Shown piece after piece: positions 53,601 through 63,018 of a stretch of 64,000 nucleotides of DNA. Made by a program: the position numbers and the translations under genes. The DNA is from Heterobilharzia americana (lineage: Eukaryota; Platyhelminthes; Trematoda; Strigeidida; Schistosomatidae). Numbering within the stretch: position 1 is the first letter of the stretch; every line of letters begins with the position of its first letter. The notes beneath the pieces are model-generated. The model was not told where the DNA came from, ran no database searches, and saw nothing but the letters and a program-made list of their open reading frames with translations. The stretch covers positions 128,279,113-128,343,112 of the forward strand of contig OX104127.1 of the NCBI GenBank assembly GCA_944470555.2. Direction: 5' to 3'.

Positions 53601-56022
53601 TCAAACTTCTTCAAAACGTTTAATTTATCGATTGTTTATTAATGGCAATTTGGAAAATCGAGGCAGTACATTTACCCTCAAGAAAAGATACAGGTTTATT
53701 TTAGTTTAAGAATCGAGTATTATATCATGAGCCTCTTAGAAATAAAACAGTGACGATAGAACTTCATGCTTTAAGTATATTTAGTATTTGTGTGTATACG
53801 TCTCCTTGATTCAAAACATGGTAGAGAGCCTTCTGATCAGCAGTTCACTTGTTATTCTTTAGTAACCACACCATTATTTCACTTGAATGAATTTCATGGT
53901 TTCTTTGGAGGCTCTTCATGATAATTCCGTTAGAAAGTTAGGATTTAATGACACATTTTGGTCAATAAAAATAAAAATCCCAAATTCCCATCTGTTTTCT
54001 AATTTTTTTACGTGTTGACACCCACCGTATATCCAAATATGCTACTTAGGGTTTCTAGCTGGTAGTCAATATGATGTGAAGATTAAATATGCTGCTGCTT
54101 GGTTTGGTAGACTTTGGTCAGATAATTTTATTGTAAATTCTACTGAATAGGCTGTGGTACAGACGACGAAACATTCAGAAAAGTTTCGTTTTCATTTTAT
54201 AAGCCTGCTGAAATTATGTTCTAAATTACTTATATACTGATGCAAACATCAAGTTGGAAAAGTTAGAAAAGTTTCGTTCTTGAGAGGAGCAAGAATAAAA
54301 AATTAAGCAGAATAACATGTTGATTGAATGAAATTAAAAACAGCTGACAAGAAGGCGGCAGAATCGGATATCATGTTCATATTTACAATTTGTTGCTCTT
54401 ACTCTTCTCATGTTCATAAAGGGGGACATGTTCATGTAATAATTGACCTCTTTGAGGCTCATTGAGACTCAACCATCGTACTCACCAAGTCTCTGAGGAA
54501 ACAACATCACTCACTGGGGTGCAGGTACATGCAGCAGAAGAGTCCCGAATAAGACGAAGCAAGCGTCATGGATCCCGTTGCTAGCCGCAACAAAGTCAGT
54601 TATAACATCAAATAACCTGGCAATATCAAGGCACCCGTACAAAAGCTTGTATGCCAATAAAGGTCGATCAGTTCGGTTCAGCATAACAACGGAGATTTAT
54701 AACTATCATCAAATAATAATGCTCATGTAATCTGATTATGTTTTTCTAGTTCAGCGTTACCTACTTCGGAAAATAAGAAGCCTAGATATAACTAAAGTGG
54801 GATTAGAAAATAAACCCAGGATATTTAATTTCGAAGGTCATATTTGAAGAAAAAATTCCCTGAGTAAATTACCTTGTGAATAACAAGCAATGCCTTCGGA
54901 TTCAATGCTACAAGTTGTCAACATGAAACAGTTAGATGGGATGTCATCTAACTTGGATCATTAACTCATAGCTTCAAACTCTTCCCATAGTCTTATATTG
55001 ACGAAGTATATTTATAGTTAAATTCAGAACATATAAATTCATTTTCCGTGGCGACAGTATACAGATTATAGTTTGAACTGTAGAAGTATAATTCACATTT
55101 ATCAATCGAATCCCAACTCTTAAAAACTTTGTCTACACTTTATACTACTGTCAATTTATATAAGTAGACTACTTTATAATACAGAATATATTCACCGTGG
55201 AGGTTTGTGGTATTTTTTGTAGCATTCAATTACTGAAGAGAACCTTCAGCTTTATAATATGTGTAACTCAGATTCTATGATGACTTGCTTAACGATCGAT
55301 TTCGTCATTACTGTGTATCCTGTCCTTTTTTAATTGTAGAGGGGTGTGAATATAGTCAGTTCAATGGGAAATTCATGTGCTTCAACAGCTGTCTGTACAA
55401 TGGTGGTCAAGGCAATAAGAAACCATTGTTTCTGATAATCACTTTAGAACGCTTATTAACGGGGTGAGTCAAGACATCGGCACATAAAAAGTAGTTTCAC
55501 GACAGTGGTTTACACATTTGAATGTGGATGTAAATAGTAATTTAATTCATCGGATCTATAAAATCGTAATGTAAAATGTACCTGTCATTTCTCCTCTACA
55601 TATGAATTTGCTTTTCACAGTACTAAATTAAAAAAATTTAACCTATCTAATCCTTACAAAAAGTGAGACTATGAATCTCAAAACAGACTGCTGGACACTT
55701 GTTAAGGGTTTCTAGATATATAGCCCTTAAGGGCTTAAAGTGAACGCTATACAATGTGGTTTTGATAACTGAATAATGTATCTAAAGGTGAAATGTTTTT
55801 ACTATTAATTAGATAACTTGAAGAACCATTGTTCAGTGGTTTAGATTTTCAGTGTTCCTGTGAATCAAGGCATCCGCGCAGGAGCCTGTATGTCAACAGG
55901 AACTGATTAGTTCTGTCCAGTCAGCGACGAGAAATTACAAACAATAACGTCGGGTTTTTTAAATTGTCTTTTGTTTTTTCCTCGTACCAATACTGAGCAT
56001 GGAATGTTGCCTGTTTCCTGAA

Positions 56023-56064
<42 letters not shown>

Positions 56065-59000
56065 TGAAACTGCTCGTAATTTTGTGTGCCTTCGTATCTA
56101 TGTTGAATTTAAAAGATGAAGACGATGATAACAGAGAAGTGATAATCGTACCTGCTGATCTTTCTCAATGACATGCTTCAGCATGTTTCAAAATTCTCTA
56201 TTCTCATAACCTTTATCTAACTTAGAAGCGAAAGTGTGCAGGAAACGCTTTTATGCGACTGTGAATAAATATAGCTTTGTAAATTTGTGACCATGTGTAG
56301 ATAGTTTTACTCCCTGGAAAGAGTGTACTTGTATGTGTGTGACAGAAGGGAGGGGAGTTAGGCATTCATCAAATTCAACACAACGTCGTACATAATTATA
56401 CATCGTAGGGTATTAAAACAATAAAAACTGAATATCCGCATGTGCATTTCTAGCATAGTGGAACGGCTTAGTAACTAAGGTCAGTTCTCAGTCAGGTTAC
56501 ACATTTATCATTCTACATAATATATATGCCAATGAAGTTATTGAACTTTTTAGTCTACAACCCTCCTTTTTGTCCTACTCACAAGGTGCGGAGACCATAT
56601 GGTGACCAGACTTGACCCGAACTAACCCAAATTATTATTAACTAGCCAAAAACAAAACAATAGAATGATAATAATCGTGCGAGGAACAGTGTTTATTGAA
56701 TTACTCACAGTATGCATTTGATTTCAAGCGTAAACAGAGAAAGTCAATTTGTCTGGTCACAGGGGATACACAATAACTAGGGTTCTTATAGCAATAATAT
56801 CAGAAGTAGTAAAAGTTGAAATTCTTATATAGCAGAAAAGAACATTCTGTGTTGTTTCCACAAGACAGAAATTCACTAAAACAATGACGATAGTTATAGT
56901 TTAGAAGTTTATTTGTGCGGGTATATGAATCAGACAGTGTGTGTTGGTATATGAAGTGAGGGGTTACACACAATACACATAAATTATAAAAACACTGTCA
57001 ATAGAAAATGCTTAGAAATAATTTAAAAGTGACACAAGCTATTTTAATAAAGGTGCATGTAAGTGTAGATAAATAAGGCTATAAACTATTGTATCTTCTG
57101 AGGATAAAGAAATTACAGCAGAACCTAAATAATCAAAGTTTTGAAAATCTCTTTAGTTAAAGCGATGAACTGAATCAACAAATCCAAATGAGCTTCAGTG
57201 CATCTGAAATATCTGTCATATATTTATGAATAAATGAGTATCTTCATAATTGATCGAGTCCTGAAAATCCCCTAAGCTTACTTTAGGGAATACGACATTT
57301 CATCAGATCTTCCAGAAAGTAAATATGACCTGAAGTATTGAACAGAACATTTACCAACGACACTGTGTTGGATTCTAGTCGATGCACAAAATGGTTGCTT
57401 AAAATTAGGTTAATTTATTCAAGGGCAATTTATTTATCAGTAGATATGAAAATTGGAAACTGGATCTCTAGAGTAAGGGGTATGTTAACCAGTAAGAACT
57501 GACAAGACCACTGTTTTGTGTTCTTTGGTTTGAAAAGTTTCACAATTAGAGTTACCTAGCTAGACATATTATACCAGAAATATATTCCACTGGATATGGA
57601 GTAAGACTGTAGAGTAGTTTTAGAGTTACTACTATTATATAGGCAAGTTGGTAATACGGATAAATATTATATAAAGTATTGCGAGTTAATTTTTCTATGG
57701 CCTCCTTTTTTGCTGACTATCATTAATCGCTTGTTGACTGTTTCTTCCAACAATGAAAGTTTTTATTTCAACATCTTTTCTTTTAAATAGATCTGACCCA
57801 AGCAAGGGACACTGTGAAGTACTTGGACGTCAATGTATCAAATTTCGAAGTTGTGCCTGTCCAAAACGAGATAAGGAAAATAATGAAAGACGTACTGGAG
57901 ATTCTTTATTGATAAGCACACCATCATTGGGTAAACGTAGAAAAGAACCAAGTAATTAAACAAGTTTAAGTTAAACTTTGTACATTAAAAAGATTGACGA
58001 AAAAAGCCATTTCTTTATTCAAAATCATCTGAGTAACAAATAAAAACTTAGCTTTAATATGTCACACTGCTTAAAATTAACGTTAACGGGAAAGATGAAA
58101 TGCTTTAAAAGTAGCTACTGAAAGATTATATTCTTATTAACTAACTGACTAAAGACTCTCCACAATCATGTCCTAATAAGCGCGAACTGCATGTGACGAA
58201 ATGTTTAATGTATCTAAAGTTTATTGACTGCACTTCTGTTTCCCCAAAATAGATTCATGATAGATGCCATTGTAAAGGAATTATTAAGTGATTGTGTCTG
58301 AAAGCTCAACGTCATTTGTCAAATTCGAGAGATCAAACCCACCGGTACACAGTTTGTTTCAGTAAACTTCAATTCATTATAAAGGTAGTATTCATCATGG
58401 TTTGAAGTCACTCGTAGAACCGTTGAAAAGCAAGGAGCATCGGAGAACTGTTTAGCTATAACATAAGGGTCCTAGGCAGTGCACACTTGACACAGGCAAA
58501 GGATTGAGCCTAAGATTATCAGCTGCTATGATGAGCATATCATCATTTAGCCACTGGGTCAGAATCAGGCGGTTCGCATTTTCTTACTTCTATCATTTTG
58601 TGAGTATTTGATTGACCCAGCAGGTCACAGTTTCTCATTAAAAATTCGATAAATCTGTCTCAAAGGAGGTGAATAATGAGCAGTTTATTGACGTTCAGGG
58701 GTCCTCCAACTGATGTCAGCCTACGATGAATACTGCCTTGGGAACCGATCGGTTCCGACAAACCGCTAGTTAAATTCGATCAACTATATGTCTAAAAATT
58801 GTTTTCCGTTTCTTAAAGTTGCTTTTACTATCAACTTATAGCGAATACGCTAGGATACCATGCTCAGTTAGCACTCAGTACATTAACTGGGAACTTAACT
58901 TTTATACAGACTAATCTCTGCACACTACCTAAAATATCAAAGATCAACAGATTATGTTCAGTCTGCTCAACTTGGATGCAAACTGACCCAATGATATGAC

Positions 59001-60497
59001 ATTTTAAACTCATCTGCTACTAATAAAACACCCAACTTCATCGTTTGATATTTTCCTAATTAAAAAATGTTGCTGTCCTATCAGGTCTACGATGCCTTAG
59101 AATACAAGAACAATGGTTAATTCAATATAATAAAAGTCTATCTTTTTTAATGAGAAATCTTTTATCTCCACAATTTTTGAGCAACATAAGTTGATGCTGG
59201 TTGAAGTAAAATGGCATCATTTTAACTGAATCATTGTTTATCGCAACATTTGTCTTTCGTATATCTTATTTAAATCATTATCTGTTAGAATTTCGTGTAT
59301 ATTCTTTTATCTCTGTATATCTTTCAGTTAATTTATATAACCGTACCTACATACGATTTAAGTCATTTGTATGTGTCTAAACATTCGTAAATGAACGGAA
59401 AGTTCAACTGAAACTTTTTCCCAAAGAACACTCAAGTGTAAGCGTCTCTCCTCTTAGTGAACTTATCTTTAGGTGTTTCAACTTGAATTTGCTGCTACAC
59501 TATAGATAATGACACCAGTTCTTCTGTCTTCATTTACTTTCCAAATACTTGAAAGTACCTAGAGTTAATAGCTTACTGTTGCACATATGAAGGAATCAAA
59601 TCATATCTATGATACAGTTATCTGACGTACTGTCATTTCATGTGCTCGTTTCTTTGTGTGATAGGCACCTATATTTAATCAGGACCGAGTGTAAAAAGAT
59701 ATTCCTTATGTCGATATTTTTCTACCCTAAAGTTCACAATTAAATTAGGTGACCTCAGGAAGAAAATATTATGAGTTCCTTTCCTATACATTTTAGACGA
59801 TCGTGGTGACCGTCAAGGCAAACGTCTACGCTCAAATCAAAGATCATCATCAGTTAGTAATATGAACACTAATACGCATACGAATAGTCAGAATAACACT
59901 GGATTAATTTATGATAAAGATGTCAATCTCTTACGTGAACACAACTGGATATCACCAAATCATGAACATCTAATGACTGATGAAAAATGCCCAAGTGAAC
60001 CGAATGGAGTAGATGATTTATTAGATTACTATGGACAAGAAAACGATTATGATGGTTATGGACAAAATACTATTCATTTCAATGGTGAATCGTATAACTT
60101 ACTATTGGTTCCAACAAATTTGCCCGGTGCTGTTGAAACACTGTCCAGTGTACGTTATGGTTTATTGCGTACTTGGATATATTCATTGGCTAAACATCAT
60201 TACCAACAACAGTATCACACACTGATTAAACAGTCACCACTGATAAGTGATCTGGATAACAGAAAAGAAATTAAAAGTGATAACATTAATAATCACAATT
60301 CGATAGGTACTGGGAATAGTTTGAATGCAGGTATGATGTTGGGTAAAAATGCTACAGATAAACGATCGGATACTTCAGAGAGTCGATACTATCCAACAGC
60401 ATCAGGACACTATCCAAATTCGTATAATCGTGCGATGATTGGAAGCACTTTGAATCATTGGCTTAGAACTGAATCACATCTGGCGGCTTTAGTGTAA
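40677..60497 (+). CDS. p53/p63/p73-family transcription factor, 8 exons, ~633 aa (spliced)
   Basis: Joining 40677-40979, 42604-42815, 48214-48310, 49882-50042, 52671-52813, 55340-55463, 57791-57951 and 59797-60497 gives one open frame of 634 codons; all introns are GT-AG with matching phases. Residues about 173-382 form a p53 DNA-binding domain, with blocks FPGYYGF, AKKTP, PPEGSFIRL, VIQRC, VGNSLAEYF, PYETP, MCFNSC, LIITLE and RSCACPKRD, in the order and spacing of human p53 103-290. Family role: sequence-specific nuclear transcription factor in DNA-damage and germline surveillance. Residues 1-170 are Asn/Thr/Ser-rich. Basic clusters GKRRKEP and GKRLRSNQR follow the DNA-binding domain. Residues about 499-546 may be an oligomerisation domain. 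Odd: the zinc-ligand His is Asp, and R248/R249 equivalents are Lys. No SAM domain is seen. The family call is firm; exact start and C-terminus are predictions. Confidence 0.92.
41825..41940 (+). repeat. Sm-alpha-like SINE (F3) fragment in p53 intron 1
   Basis: CTAGTAGTTCCGAAAAGAAT GAAGCGCGCGCCCTGCACTC CATTGCTAG corresponds to the hammerhead and downstream part of F3, with GAAGCGCGCG close to the Sm-alpha GAAACGCGCG. Confidence 0.6.
42604..42815 (+). CDS. p53-family gene, exon 2
   Basis: The acceptor is TTTTATTTTACAG, with phase 0 in and phase 2 out at donor GTAAGT (42816). Encodes residues 102-172, Ser/Thr/Asn-rich and then a Pro-containing stretch (STFPPRKLYTDDIPVL) leading into the DNA-binding domain. 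It occupies the place of the proline-rich linker of p53 but is not strongly proline-rich. Codon use and frame continuity support it as coding. Confidence 0.82.
46221..46276. repeat. Imperfect GAT/GAC trinucleotide repeat in p53 intron 2
   Basis: GATGATAATGATGAC... to GACGATGACGATAATC. It keeps two minus-strand frames open but encodes only Ser- or Ile-rich low complexity. Confidence 0.85.
47405..47578 (-). repeat. SINE family F1, minus half of a head-to-head pair
   Basis: Tail complement at 47432 on (TATTCATCATGAACTAACGT), middle CTGTTCTGTCCTAGTATGGG, then CAGGGATCGAACCAAGGACC and the head to about 47578. It abuts the plus-oriented half that follows. Confidence 0.75.
47579..47700 (+). repeat. 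SINE family F1, plus half of a head-to-head pair
   Basis: Reads GGAAGCCGAAGGTTGTGGGT, GGGTTACGGGTGGGCATTG, TTGATGGGTCCGATGCAAGG ACGAAACAGCTATCCAGTGC and CAGGTTT. Helix II and GAAA are kept; the CUGANGA core is TTGATGG. It lies in p53 intron 2. Confidence 0.72.
48214..48310 (+). CDS. p53-family gene, exon 3 (start of DNA-binding domain)
   Basis: The acceptor is GAATTTTAG and the donor TTT|GTAAGT. Completes a split Leu codon, then encodes DSFPGYYGFDLYRP, matching the first beta-strand block of p53 (human YQGSYGFRL, 103-111). The following L1-loop region (CGDTYEASETKPSTAFF) is longer than in human p53 and has no obvious K120-equivalent alignment. Phase 2 in, phase 0 out. Confidence 0.9.
49140..49315 (+). 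repeat. SINE family F1, plus copy in p53 intron 3
   Basis: B-box-like GGTCGATCCC, then the hammerhead-like segment at 49185-49227, and a well-kept tail CCCCAGGTTTTCAGTGGTTC ... GCGATGAATACC. The head 5' of 49140 is decayed. Confidence 0.75.
49185..49227 (+). ncRNA. Hammerhead-like motif with intact core boxes (F1)
   Basis: Core CTGAGGA (49192-49198) fits CUGANGA and GAAA is at 49214-49217. Helix II is weakened (GTCC against GAAT), and the cleavage-site U16.1 is C, so activity is doubtful. Type I layout as in the other F1 copies. Confidence 0.5.
49882..50042 (+). CDS. p53-family gene, exon 4 (DNA-binding domain, L2 side)
   Basis: The acceptor is TATCTTCAG and the donor AG|GTAGGT. Encodes residues 205-258. 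AKKTPTWWTLSYW aligns with human AKTCPVQLWV. PPEGSFIRLTPVY aligns with PPPGTRVRAMAIY, and EVIQR with EVVRR, so Arg258 matches human R175. Human C135 and C141 are replaced by Leu and Thr. Phase 0 in, phase 2 out. Confidence 0.92.
50625..50679. repeat. (AT)n microsatellite in p53 intron 4
   Basis: About 27 perfect units, roughly 580 bp after exon 4. Confidence 0.98.
52671..52813 (+). CDS. p53-family gene, exon 5 (zinc-site Cys, core strands)
   Basis: The acceptor is CTTTATTCAG and the donor AAAG|GTAATT. After the split Arg codon it encodes CFEDF, the equivalent of human C176-P-H-H179-E. Cys259 is kept, but the His179 position is Asp262. RYSIVMVGNSLAEYFFDPTTERLCVTLPYETP aligns clearly with human [30 protein letters not shown]. 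Phase 2 in, phase 1 out. Confidence 0.93.
54435..54720 (+). repeat. Sm-alpha-like SINE (F3), long plus copy in p53 intron 5
   Basis: GAGGCTCATTGAGACTC, CACTGGGGTGCAGGTACATG, decayed core CAGAAGA, GTCCCGAATAAGAC, GAAGCAAGCGTC, ATGGATCCCGTTGCTAGC, and a tail CAAGGCACCCGTACAAAAGC TTGTATGCC. The most complete F3 copy here. Confidence 0.7.
55340..55463 (+). CDS. p53-family gene, exon 6 (zinc-site Cys pair, L3 loop)
   Basis: The acceptor is TTTTTTAATTGTAG and the donor CGGG|GTGAGT. Encodes FMCFNSC (Cys319 and Cys323, human C238 and C242), then a loop three residues longer than human, then NKKPLFLIITLE (human NRRPILTIITLE). The Arg248/Arg249 positions are Lys332/Lys333. Phase 1 in, phase 2 out. Confidence 0.95.
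55855..55945 (+). repeat. Sm-alpha-like SINE (F3) 3' tail
   Basis: CAAGGCATCCGCGCAGGAGC CTGTATGTCAACAGGAACTG matches the 3' part of the copy at 54.6 kb. Lies in p53 intron 6. Confidence 0.6.
56026..56060. repeat. (TA)n microsatellite in p53 intron 6
   Basis: About 17 perfect units. Confidence 0.97.
57791..57951 (+). CDS. p53-family gene, exon 7 (DNA-contact helix H2, first NLS cluster)
   Basis: The acceptor is CTTTTAAATAG. Encodes KFRSCACPKRDKENNERR, matching human [20 protein letters not shown]; Arg366, Cys368, Cys370 and Arg373 equal human R273, C275, C277 and R280. GKRRKEP follows as a basic cluster. The donor chosen is CCA|A|GTAATT at 57952 (phase 1). An upstream GTAAAC donor at 57931 is in the same phase. 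Reading through 57952 gives SN and a TAA, so intron retention would truncate the protein just after the NLS. Confidence 0.93.
58380..58565 (-). repeat. SINE family F1, decayed minus copy in p53 intron 7
   Basis: Tail complement TATTCATCATGGTTTGAAGT, middle AAGGGTCCTAGGCAGTGCAC, and the head complement TTTAGCCACTGGGTCAGAA. A short plus-strand tail piece (GGTCCTCCAACTGATGTCAG) follows at about 58690-58740. Confidence 0.65.
59797..60497 (+). CDS. p53-family gene, exon 8 (C-terminal region)
   Basis: The acceptor is CCTATACATTTTAG. 'AC' completes an Asn codon, then DRGDRQGKRLRSNQR gives a second basic cluster. A 211-codon open stretch follows, Asn/His-rich with an acidic patch (DDLLDYYGQENDYDGY). 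The segment SYNLLLV...HHYQQQYHTLIKQ (about 499-546) resembles the strand-helix layout of p63/p73 oligomerisation domains. The frame ends LAALV then TAA at 60495, but the same bases form GT|GTAAGT, a consensus donor at 60494. Whether the stop or the splice is used cannot be decided here. Confidence 0.85.
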
Positions 60498-60934
60498 GTT
60501 ATTTTTTCGTAACAATTTTCAAATACTTATTTCCTAGTAATCGTCTCATAAAAAAAATGGGTTGAAATGTAGATGAAGGAATGAAAGTGCTTCATGAAAG
60601 AAACAGATGGATACTTGATGAAGAATTTTCAAAAATAATGGGTGTAGCCAGACAAACCCTTTGCAAACTGATTGAATTTTGATAAATACTTTACCTGAAT
60701 AAGATATAGTTCTGAAATATGTACACCTGATACCAATTATCCCTATTCTTTTTACGATTAACGATTGGAACTCTCAGGTGGAAAATTTCAAATTACCGGA
60801 AAGATCTGTTGTTTTAGTTCTGAAGCAAGTCATAGTAGTTATCGAATCCTTTATTGTTAGCCGAATCAGTCGTGTAATATAGACCACATATATTTAAAGT
60901 ATTCAGTTTTCACGTTTGTGGGAATTTATTTATA

Positions 60935-61130
60935 GATTTCAAGTTAGCATTCAACATCGACTGATATCAATTGCAGAACCACTCAAAACACGAGAGTAAT
61001 CGACAGCCGTCTCGTCCTAGCATGCAACTCTCCAGCAATAAACTTCAAAAGCCGGTTAGCGATGCAGTTCAGTACCTACAGGTTTCACGGCGAACGCCTC
61101 AACCATTCAACCACTAGGTCGGACTTCAAC
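60935..61130 (-). repeat. SINE family F1, minus copy after p53 exon 8
   Basis: Tail complement CGACTGATATCAATTGCAG, GTCTCGTCCTAGCATGCAAC middle, and head GGCGAACGCCTCAACCATTC AACCACTAGGTCGGACTTC. Confidence 0.7.
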
Positions 61131-61339
61131 AGTTTACAACTCCTGTCAAATCTCGATATAGCATGACTATCACCCAAGGTATTCATTCAGTTGGCATCCA
61201 CTTTCCTTCCAATTAGTTGGATCTACAGGTCATAGCTTTTCATTGGACATTTATCTCAGGATATTTGTCTGGAAGCGTTTCACCAATGGGAACTATACAG
61301 TAGTGTATTTTGAGGTGATTGGCGATGTTGATTTTGAGG

Positions 61340-61905
61340 TAGTATTTATCACGGAGTGAGATCAGTTGGAGAAACATTGAAAACCTGAATCCGCAGTAAA
61401 TTAATTTCCGTGCTTACTTACATACTGACATACCGGAATACACATAATACTTGTTTGTTACGTGATTGGTGTTTTTATGCGTTGTAATGCATTCATACTA
61501 TTATGACGCCATGTTTTAAAATCTGGGTTTTGGACGTAGCATGGGTACATGTTTCTCTCTTCTTCACTTTAAGTTATCAGGATGTTAGTTATAGTGCACA
61601 TAATAAGTATACAATCAATGACAAATTTAAACTGATACTAGTCGGAGGTGAAGTCGATGCCATCTGAAAACCTTGATAGATAGTTATGATTGACAGAAGT
61701 AGAGAACTGTAGACCGTTAAACTCCGACCCAGTGGATGAATTGTTAACGCGTTCGTTGTGAAACCTGAAGGTCCCGGTTTCGATCCCTGCCGAAGTTGTA
61801 GATGCGTACTACTGAGGAGTTCTGTAGTAGGACAGAACAGTTGTGCAGTGTTCCCAGGTTTTCAATGGTTTTCCAGCTGTTATCAGTCTGTAATGCACAC
61901 TATTT
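61340..61905 (+). repeat. SINE family F1, plus copy with distant inverted left arm
   Basis: The left arm at about 61340-61387 (GAGATCAGTTGGAGAAACAT) is complementary to the right tail at 61854-61905. A clear head lies at 61725-61745 (CGACCCAGTGGATGAATTG) with B box GGTTTCGATCCC. The hammerhead-like core CTGAGGA is kept at about 61812, with AGAA in place of GAAA. About 300 bp of other sequence separates the left arm from the head. Confidence 0.65.
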
Positions 61906-62510
61906 CAAAAACAGAAATCTTCATAAACCTCCAACTAAGTAAATACTAACATTTCACTAAAGTGTTGTACCAGAGGTCATTATCTGTAGTCTAGGTAGGA
62001 TTCCTTTGAACAGAAATCTTATTGAAACGAGAGTTAAATTATTGAAAACAAATGTTGTTTAGAATATATATATATACTGACAATGAAGTCAGTAAGTGAT
62101 TTGTAAGATCTTCGTCCATGTTACATATTCATTTCACCAAGACTAGATTATGTCGTAAGAAATATGTATAGGTGTTTTGTGACTAACTTGGCTTTGTACC
62201 ACTGAAATTAGAATATATCCTTGCGAAAAAAATGTGTAGTATATTAAAGAAATCATGCGAACATAGATATCTCATGCAAAAATCTGCCAGGAATGAGAGT
62301 CTCCTTCACTTTTTTTTCATTTCATTCAAGGGTCGACTATGAAAATAAGAACAAACTCAGTTTAGCCTGTTCAAAAGGATAATTTTACTACTATGACGTA
62401 CTTCAACTTTTTTAAAATGGATAAGTCTGCACATAAACTTCCTGAAGAGGGTTGTAGGTGGACTGAATGAGGTAGAACAGTGCAGAATGAAACTAAGGAC
62501 AGTAATAATT

Positions 62511-62511
<1 letters not shown>

Positions 62512-62555
<44 letters not shown>
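62512..62555. repeat. (TAA)n microsatellite
   Basis: About 14 TAA units, preceded by an imperfect TAATAATTG stretch. Confidence 0.97.
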
Positions 62556-62918
62556 GCGATAAACAGTCTTCATATTTTAACCTAGAACAAAACGAAATAC
62601 TAGTCACACAAGATGAGAAATTTCACTCATAAAATTCAACAAAGAAAAAACCTAATTAAAATAAATAAATGTGTAAAATACAGGCAATATAAACAAGAGA
62701 CATTACCAATATAATCTGTAGTAGTGGTATTAGTTGTGGTGATAGTTATAATCGCGTGAATCATTCACTGTGATCTAAATGTAGATAGTTATTAAAGTTA
62801 ATTTAGGTAAATTAGACACACTGACATGACCTCAAGCTAAAAACTATTCACCTTGTGATAATGGACTCAGGTATATCATCAATATTTGTGTGAGCATGCA
62901 GTAAATGTATTGTCTCTC

Positions 62919-63018
<100 letters not shown>

